Positions 60,160 to 64,000 of a DNA stretch of 64,000 bases are shown here, one piece after another (position 1 is the stretch's first letter; every line of letters begins with the position of its first letter). The stretch spans positions 310,001 to 374,000 of the forward strand of contig NZ_JARGNA010000001.1 in NCBI RefSeq assembly GCF_030167905.1, given 5' to 3'. A model generated the notes under the pieces. That model did no database searches and had not been told where the DNA came from. It worked only from the letters and a program-made list of their open reading frames with translations. The DNA is from Flavobacterium terrisoli. Lineage in GTDB: Bacteria; Bacteroidota; Bacteroidia; Flavobacteriales; Flavobacteriaceae. Both the position numbers and the translations under genes were made by a program.

Positions 60160-60197
60160 ACTGATTTCATCTTAATTTTTCAAAAATAGTAAACAAA

Positions 60198-60232
60198 TAA
60201 AAAAAACCACCCTTTAAAGGTGGTTTTTTTGA
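60198..60232 (-). terminator. terminator after the repeat protein gene
   Basis: AAAAAACCACC/GGTGGTTTTTT around TTTAAA, with T-run on either strand; it ends the minus-strand repeat gene 20 bp before the kinase start. Confidence 0.85.
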
Positions 60233-60252
60233 TATTTAATAATTTGTGTCTA

Positions 60253-60531
60253 TTATATGTTGTCCGATGGAGTTTTGCTTCCTCCGATTGCCAATCCATT
60301 TCCTAAATCTGGAGTTTTACTTCCTCCGATTGCTACACCATTTCCTAAATCTGGAGTTTTACTTCCTCCGATTGCTACACCATTTCCTAAATCTGGAGTT
60401 TTACTTCCTCCGATTGTAAATCCATTTCCTGTTTCCGGAGTTTTACTTCCTCCAATTTGATTCGGAGTAGTAAACGATGTTACTACAAGCATCAATACTA
60501 ATAATCCGAAAGTTGTTGCTAATTTTTTCAT
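60253..60531 (-). CDS. secreted protein with 14-aa GGSKTPDLGNG repeats
   Basis: A 92-aa protein. Signal peptide (MKKLATTFGLLVLMLVVTSFTTP) is followed by five copies of a 14-aa unit, GGSKTPDLGNGVAI, ending in a partial unit. The DNA repeats as a 42-bp word four and a half times (60267-60434 on); two central copies are identical base for base. No family is known to me. Gly/Pro-rich and uncharged, it is likely an exported, disordered or fibrous peptide. It lies directly upstream of the TPR kinase gene, same strand. Confidence 0.75.
   Translation of the reverse strand: MKKLATTFGLLVLMLVVTSFTTPNQIGGSKTPETGNGFTIGGSKTPDLGNGVAIGGSKTPDLGNGVAIGGSKTPDLGNGLAIGGSKTPSDNI
60267..60458. repeat. 42-bp coding tandem repeat
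   Basis: Units at 60267-60308, 60309-60350, 60351-60392 and 60393-60434, with a partial unit after. The two middle units are identical; the outer ones differ at a few third positions and at the VAI/FTI/LAI codons. Confidence 0.95.
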
Positions 60532-61013
60532 AATTTGAGACTTTTTATTGTTAATGTTTTTGTTTCGTTTTTAAAGAGTGTGGGCTTTTAATGATTTGGG
60601 GGCTTTCACACTTTAACGATGTAAAACTAAAAAGGATGTCTCTGCGAATCCCTATATATAAAGGTGTTTATGGTAGAATGACCTCGTTTGTGAGTGAATG
60701 ACGGTCAAATCTGAGTGGATGGTTTTTAGGAATTTGGCTATTTAGACCAAAAAGCGCATCAATGGTGAGATTGGCAAAACTTAATTCGGAAGCTTAAATG
60801 ACGAATCGGGGTGCATGGATGTAATTGACCCTAAAAATGAAAACCGACTGTTTGTATTTCTGAATTTGATTTTCGCAGAAAAAGGAAATGATTATTCATA
60901 GGAGAGAAAAAAAGCGTTTCAAGAAAGTGATAAAATGCATTGCTGTCGGGAATAAAAAAAATCAGGTTCCAGCAAAAGCCGGAACCCGATTCCCCACAAT
61001 TAAATGAATGTAT
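60532..61013. other. 482-bp stretch without a convincing gene
   Basis: I see no ORF of note on either strand. It holds an imperfect GTGTG/CACAC stem with a doubled AAAGCCC word (about 60580-60615), which would lie in the 5' leader of the GGSKTP gene. It also holds GAATGAC repeated 20 bp apart (60676, 60696) and the terminator at 60950-60993. Confidence 0.6.
60950..60993 (-). terminator. Rho-independent terminator after the 61014 gene
   Basis: GGTTCC-AGCAAAAGCC-GGAACC stem, flanked ATC/GAT. On the minus strand it is followed by eight T. Confidence 0.85.
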
Positions 61014-61409
61014 TTATTCACTTATTTTATCACGCATTACTATTAACATTGTCTTTAGTTTGGTTGTTGCTTTGTTTACCGCCTCCTCATGACAATCAAT
61101 ATTAATAGCTCCGGTTATAATCATTTTTTCGGTCCCATCAACCATTTCTATTCTAACACCAATACTTATGTCGCAGGGTTCTTTTGATTTCTTAGGATTG
61201 TTTATTATAAAGTCTTTACTGATTTCATCAATGCCATTGTATAAATCCTCGAATGAATCAAAGCGGTATTCTGTGCTCTCTTTGTTGAATGTTGTAATTA
61301 CCGAGCCTGAGCTGAAATCGTATAGTTTTGAAGTGACCGCATTTTTTTGAGCCTTTCCCGGAGGGATAGCCAAAATTACCATCAGTAAAACAGCTGTTGT
61401 ATTCTTCAT
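61014..61409 (-). CDS. small exported protein, unknown
   Basis: A 131-aa protein with a signal peptide (MKNTTAVLLMVILAIPPGKA) and a mature alpha/beta-type domain of about 110 aa with two Cys (PCDISIGV and NIDCHEEAV) that could form a disulfide. No family recognised. Its 420-bp upstream region carries repeated AGCTATAC and TAGTGTAT words. It has its own terminator. Confidence 0.7.
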   Translation of the reverse strand: MKNTTAVLLMVILAIPPGKAQKNAVTSKLYDFSSGSVITTFNKESTEYRFDSFEDLYNGIDEISKDFIINNPKKSKEPCDISIGVRIEMVDGTEKMIITGAINIDCHEEAVNKATTKLKTMLIVMRDKISE

Positions 61410-61828
61410 TTTATTTTAAATGCTTTTCTTAATGAGGCAAAAATCATAAGATATTTTTAGAAGTAGTATGCATTTATACATTACTTGTATGCCAAAAATG
61501 AAATGTACTGCTATTTGACATAATGTATGTTTTGATACACTACTCATACACTAGGTAGGGCTTTCCTATACTTGAGCTATACACTAGGCAGTTATGAATT
61601 ATGAGTTATGAGTTTGGGGTATGAAACTGTCACCATTGATGCTTTATCTATACTTGAAGTAGGGCTTTCCCATATAGAAGCTATACACCAGCTATGCTTT
61701 AGGGGAGGAAATTGACTCGTCCTAATGTAGCTATACGACTAATTTTGTGCCCTGCTATTTCAGGACAAAATATGAATGCACAAGATAAACCACCCCGGCT
61801 TTCAGCCACAGCTCCAGAGGAGGGGAAT
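61410..61828. repeat. gene-free stretch with iterated AGCTATAC/TATACACTAG words
   Basis: AGCTATAC occurs at 61575, 61679 and 61729. GTAGGGCTTTCC occurs at about 61555 and 61659. TACACTA-like words occur at about 61537, 61548 and 61580. A TGAATTATGAGTTATGAG repeat lies at about 61595-61612. No ORF is convincing in the interval. Confidence 0.6.
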
Positions 61829-62209
61829 TTAGGAGGCTAGTTGTGTTATTATTCTTGATGTGCTGTAATTGAATGATGGCTCTTCTTCTGTTTCTGTACT
61901 GTTTTCTTTTAGTAATTCCTTTACTTCATCGAGGAATTCGGGCTCGGATTTGGGCATTAATTGGATGGCTAGTTCAAGTACATTGGCGAGGTCGATGTTT
62001 GGGTTTCCTACTATGGGTGAGATATAGGGTTCCTCTGTGAGTAATGCTACGGTGCAAAGTTTCATCAGATCGTTTACTGTGGAGTAAAGAGAGGAATAGC
62101 AGGAGAAGTTAAGGGTAATGGTGTAACAGTCGTCTTTTTTTGGATGGTCTTGCAAGGTTGTTAAAAGCCATTCGGATTTTTTGAGAAGTTGTGCAAATTT
62201 TGTGTTCAT
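61829..62209 (-). CDS. small protein of unknown function, paralogue A
   Basis: A 126-aa soluble, mostly helical acidic protein. It shares a pattern with the next gene: LNFSxYxSLYxxVNDLMKLCTVAL, then Pxx(N)IDLANVLELAIQLMP, then an acidic stretch with EFLDEVKELL. No signal peptide. I recognise no family. It is the last gene of a minus-strand run (HEPN protein, paralogue B, this gene), separated from the previous one by a REP-like hairpin. Confidence 0.65.
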   Translation of the reverse strand: MNTKFAQLLKKSEWLLTTLQDHPKKDDCYTITLNFSCYSSLYSTVNDLMKLCTVALLTEEPYISPIVGNPNIDLANVLELAIQLMPKSEPEFLDEVKELLKENSTETEEEPSFNYSTSRIITQLAS

Positions 62210-62212
62210 GAT

Positions 62213-62262
62213 GATATTAGTTATTAGTTATAAGATGGGTTCCCGCCTTCGCGGGAATGACA
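62213..62262. repeat. REP-like palindrome between the small paralogues
   Basis: TTCCCGC-CTTC-GCGGGAA (about 62240-62257) followed by TGACA; on the minus strand TGTCATTCCCGCGAAGG. This is the well-known dispersed palindrome type of many bacterial genomes. Confidence 0.65.
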
Positions 62263-62285
62263 GCGTGTTAATTAGAACTATCTTA

Positions 62286-62681
62286 TTACTCGAGAACTGC
62301 ATGGAGTTGTGATGGCAGTGCGAGGTAGATGTTTTCTACGAGATAGTCCTGCTCTATTTGCTCTTCTACGGGTTTGAGGACTTGTTCACGGATTAGGTCG
62401 AGGAGGTCGGCTTCTTCGTATGGGATTAGGTCGAGGATTATGCCGAGGACTCCACTGATGTTGGTCGCGGGTTCGGGGATGCGAGAGGAACTGGTTTCGC
62501 CTTCGAGGGCCAGCATTGATACTTTTACAATATCGGCAATGAGGTACATCACATCGGCATAGCCGGAAATGTTGAGCTGGATGGTGTCTCGTTTCTTTTT
62601 GACGTTTTGGGATTCGAGCAGGGCGAAGTGTTGTTGTGCGAGTTCGCGGAGGGGTTGTGGGAGGTGGGTGATTGTTTTCAT
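62286..62681 (-). CDS. small protein of unknown function, paralogue B
   Basis: A 131-aa soluble helical protein with the ATG at 62681 (the frame begins two codons earlier with TTG). LNISGYADVMYLIADIVKVSMLAL and NISGVLGIILDLIP align with the 61829 protein, followed by an acidic ADLLDLIREQVLKPVEEQ tail. Local GC is clearly higher than in the rest of the window (about 48% over 62281-62460) and Leu CTC codons are unusually common, suggesting a different origin. Function unknown. Confidence 0.65.
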   Translation of the reverse strand: MKTITHLPQPLRELAQQHFALLESQNVKKKRDTIQLNISGYADVMYLIADIVKVSMLALEGETSSSRIPEPATNISGVLGIILDLIPYEEADLLDLIREQVLKPVEEQIEQDYLVENIYLALPSQLHAVLE

Positions 62682-62763
62682 GATCAAGATAATTATGAGT
62701 TATAAATTATGAGTTATGAGTTGTGCCCTTTATTACCGAAAGCGTTGCTTTCTCCTCTTAATA
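62682..62763. repeat. AT-rich TGAGTTAT repeat between paralogue B and the HEPN gene
   Basis: AATTATGAGTTATAAATT and ATGAGTTATGAGTTG (about 62690-62722). Beyond it, the minus-strand words TCACCCTGAGC (at the HEPN gene end) and CGAAAGCGTTGC belong to other dispersed repeats. Confidence 0.5.
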
Positions 62764-63603
62764 TCAAATGCTCAGGGTGACAAAAAGATAGGACTGGTCG
62801 AGGAACTGTTGGGTGGTGTCGAGGAGGTAAAGAAAATCTTCTTCGGGGGCGTAGAGTTTTGTCCAGTGGTTTAGCATGGATGGAGGGGCGCAGAGCATTT
62901 TGTAGCGTTTGGCAGCTAGTGGTGTTTGTTGGCTGAAAATTTGTGTTGGCAAGGTGGTGAAGTGAGTACAAAGCTGTAGCAAATAATTTAAGCCGAATTC
63001 ATTGGGTATGTAACCCAAGCCAATTCTTATTAAGCCTAAGGCGATTTGTGTACAGGCAGTATTGAGTAATGCTATTTTGCATAGTTCTACCTCGAGTTGT
63101 GGGCTTTCTTTTGCGGCCTGGATATTGAATTGTGCTACTGCGACGCATTTTTGCCAGAAGGTTTTATCAGATTCGAAATCCCTTGGAGGAATGGTGTTAC
63201 TCATTATATAGGGAGGCGCTGATTTGTCGAGGCACAGCCGTTGACTATTACGGATAGCTTTGTCAAAGAAATGCTGCAGACCCGATTGTTTTGTGTTGAG
63301 GTCAGAGAGTTTATGCAATAGAATTGAGGCGAAAATGGTTCTGGCGGATTGTTCTGCAATGGTGTTTGCCAAGTTGGAGGCTGTTATTGCCGAATTATTT
63401 TTTGTTAACACCAGAATGCAGCAGTAATAAGGGCTGACTGTATCAGTGTTTACCTGAAAATTAGCCAGAGAGTGGTTACTAATTCGGGAATTTAACAGGT
63501 AAACTGTACAAGTCCCTAATTGTTGTGTAATGATTTCCACTATTTTGTGGATGATTTCCTGAGGGAGATTTTGTGAGTGCATATCCTTGCTTTTTTGACG
63601 CAA
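62764..63603 (-). CDS. HEPN-domain protein with degenerate nucleotidyltransferase-like N-terminus
   Basis: A 279-aa protein. The N-terminal half (about 10-100) has the strand pattern of an MNT nucleotidyltransferase but lacks the GS and DxD motifs (NSRISN, YYCCILVL). The C-terminal half (about 125-260) looks like a HEPN domain: FDKAIRNSQRLCLD, FNIQAAKESPQLEVELCKIALLNTACTQIALGLIRIGLGYIP, LQLCTHFTTLP. No RX4-6H motif is visible within the HEPN part, so RNase activity is doubtful. The last codons (FVTLSI) coincide with a dispersed repeat. Start may be 63603 or the internal ATG at 63582. Confidence 0.6.
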   Translation of the reverse strand: MRQKSKDMHSQNLPQEIIHKIVEIITQQLGTCTVYLLNSRISNHSLANFQVNTDTVSPYYCCILVLTKNNSAITASNLANTIAEQSARTIFASILLHKLSDLNTKQSGLQHFFDKAIRNSQRLCLDKSAPPYIMSNTIPPRDFESDKTFWQKCVAVAQFNIQAAKESPQLEVELCKIALLNTACTQIALGLIRIGLGYIPNEFGLNYLLQLCTHFTTLPTQIFSQQTPLAAKRYKMLCAPPSMLNHWTKLYAPEEDFLYLLDTTQQFLDQSYLFVTLSI

Positions 63604-63741
63604 GTTACTTTGCTATACTATCGTATACCACTAATACTGTTTGTATTACACTAAAAGAAGAAGGTTGTTTACCATACTAATAAGCATATAAAAAATGCTG
63701 ATTTGCATAGTTTTTTGATGTTATTTTACATGTCTGAGGAA

Positions 63742-63777
63742 AAAAAATCCGTTTTGTTTCATCAAAACGGATTTTTA
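63742..63777 (-). terminator. terminator after the partial Imm11-like gene
   Basis: AAATCCGTTTTG/CAAAACGGATTT with a 6-nt loop; the minus strand continues with seven or eight T. Confidence 0.88.
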
Positions 63778-63795
63778 GTGTTAATAATTTATATT

Positions 63796-63999
63796 CTAAA
63801 TTTTACCATAAACTTTTTCTCTTTCGCCTCCTTGAAGCCATTCGTTAATTGAAAATTCAACTGGCTGAAATTCTATTCCAGTACAACCAACATTTTCAAT
63901 TTCACTTTTTAACTTATCCGATACGACATATTTACCAGCTGTTTTGATAAAAAATAAATCATCTTTAATGTCATCAACAAGATGAACTTTATTAATTGA
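63796..63999 (-). CDS. C-terminal fragment of an Imm11/DUF1629-like protein
   Basis: A reading frame enters from the right edge and ends in TAG at 63796-63798 (67 residues). VHLVDDIKDDLFFIKTAGKY, VVSDKLKSEIENVGCTGIEF and the following aromatic QPVEF match the C-terminal pattern of DUF1629/Imm11 immunity proteins of polymorphic toxin systems, which read FVSxxLKxAIExAGLxGxxF. The identification is moderate because only the tail is in view. A toxin gene would be expected nearby beyond the window edge. Confidence 0.5.
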   Translation of the reverse strand, partial: SINKVHLVDDIKDDLFFIKTAGKYVVSDKLKSEIENVGCTGIEFQPVEFSINEWLQGGEREKVYGKI

Positions 64000-64000
64000 G

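Noticed and set aside
60267..60434. Regular 42-bp repeats that could be read as a CRISPR array
   Set aside because: The units are directly contiguous without spacers and lie in frame in a signal-peptide-bearing coding sequence; no cas gene is present.
62714..62971. Minus-strand ORF of 85 aa overlapping the HEPN gene end
   Set aside because: It is in another frame over the HEPN gene and dispersed repeat, with no family resemblance.
62764..63603. RX6H motif at the N-terminus of the HEPN-like protein (R2 to H9)
   Set aside because: It lies at the extreme N-terminus, outside the HEPN region, and is partly upstream of an alternative start; likely chance.

Overview
The window is a chromosomal segment of a Bacteroidota bacterium, almost certainly a Flavobacterium or close Flavobacteriaceae relative. 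The supporting evidence is low GC, almost no Shine-Dalgarno sites, TAnnTTTG-type -7 promoter boxes, flavobacterial families (DUF2480, DUF3078, DUF5689, DUF6646, CarboxypepD_reg-like TonB receptors, a PID-CTERM-like tail), a complete Bat aerotolerance operon, and a SufE/DUF59 pair. No phage, transposase, integrase, rRNA or CRISPR array is visible. One tRNA (anticodon CAU) is present.

Layout. 1-2.0 kb: end of sufE, a SufT-like DUF59 gene, DUF2480, and an exported DUF3078 protein. 2.0-5.9 kb: a small exported protein, a cystathionine gamma-synthase family enzyme, DinB, thioesterase, ArsC-like and EamA genes. 6.0-8.1 kb: yicC-gmk-nadD. 8.1-9.6 kb: two paralogous lipoproteins that share a tandem operator-like motif with the small exported protein at 2.0-2.3 kb. 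9.8-13.1 kb: gpsA, pheS and three conserved genes of unknown function. 13.2-22.2 kb: MoxR-DUF58-BatD-like-BatA-BatB-BatC-BatD-BatE, all on the minus strand. 22.4-26.3 kb: aldo/keto reductase, AlbA_2 protein overlapping a PPP-type phosphatase, DUF6646, and a PhnA-like protein. 26.4-31.7 kb: aldehyde dehydrogenase, thioredoxin-fold protein, sensor kinase, CorA, and 3-hydroxyanthranilate dioxygenase. 31.8-40.0 kb: exported nuclease/phosphatase divergent from a TonB receptor and two surface lipoproteins, followed by an S9 peptidase. 40.0-40.7 kb: a small membrane protein gene apparently broken by a poly-T frameshift. 40.8-45.8 kb: pdxA, yceD-rpmF, fabH-accB-accC. 45.8-57.3 kb: ribE, PID-CTERM-like peptide, tRNA, mce, rbfA, an ABC-type permease, dusB, a lipoprotein, lepA, a PfkB kinase, a WYL regulator, DinB, thiL. 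57.4-60.5 kb: LuxR-type response regulator plus a TPR sensor kinase, and a secreted GGSKTP-repeat protein.

60.5-64 kb is different in character. It is gene-poor and repeat-rich, with locally higher GC. It contains a small exported protein, two paralogous small proteins of unknown function, a HEPN-domain protein with a degenerate nucleotidyltransferase-like N-terminus, and the C-terminal end of what looks like an Imm11/DUF1629 immunity protein. This is the most accessory-looking part of the window.

The signals least explained by known annotation are: (1) a 21-bp-spaced direct-repeat operator in front of three small exported proteins; (2) two intergenic 80-nt elements (11.5 and 47.5 kb) with competing stems; (3) a possible small RNA with a tandem upstream operator next to the response regulator at 57.3-57.45 kb; (4) the HEPN/small-paralogue cluster with its iterated AGCTATAC/TAGTGTAT motifs; and (5) the GGSKTP repeat protein. 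All functional statements about these are inference from sequence alone.
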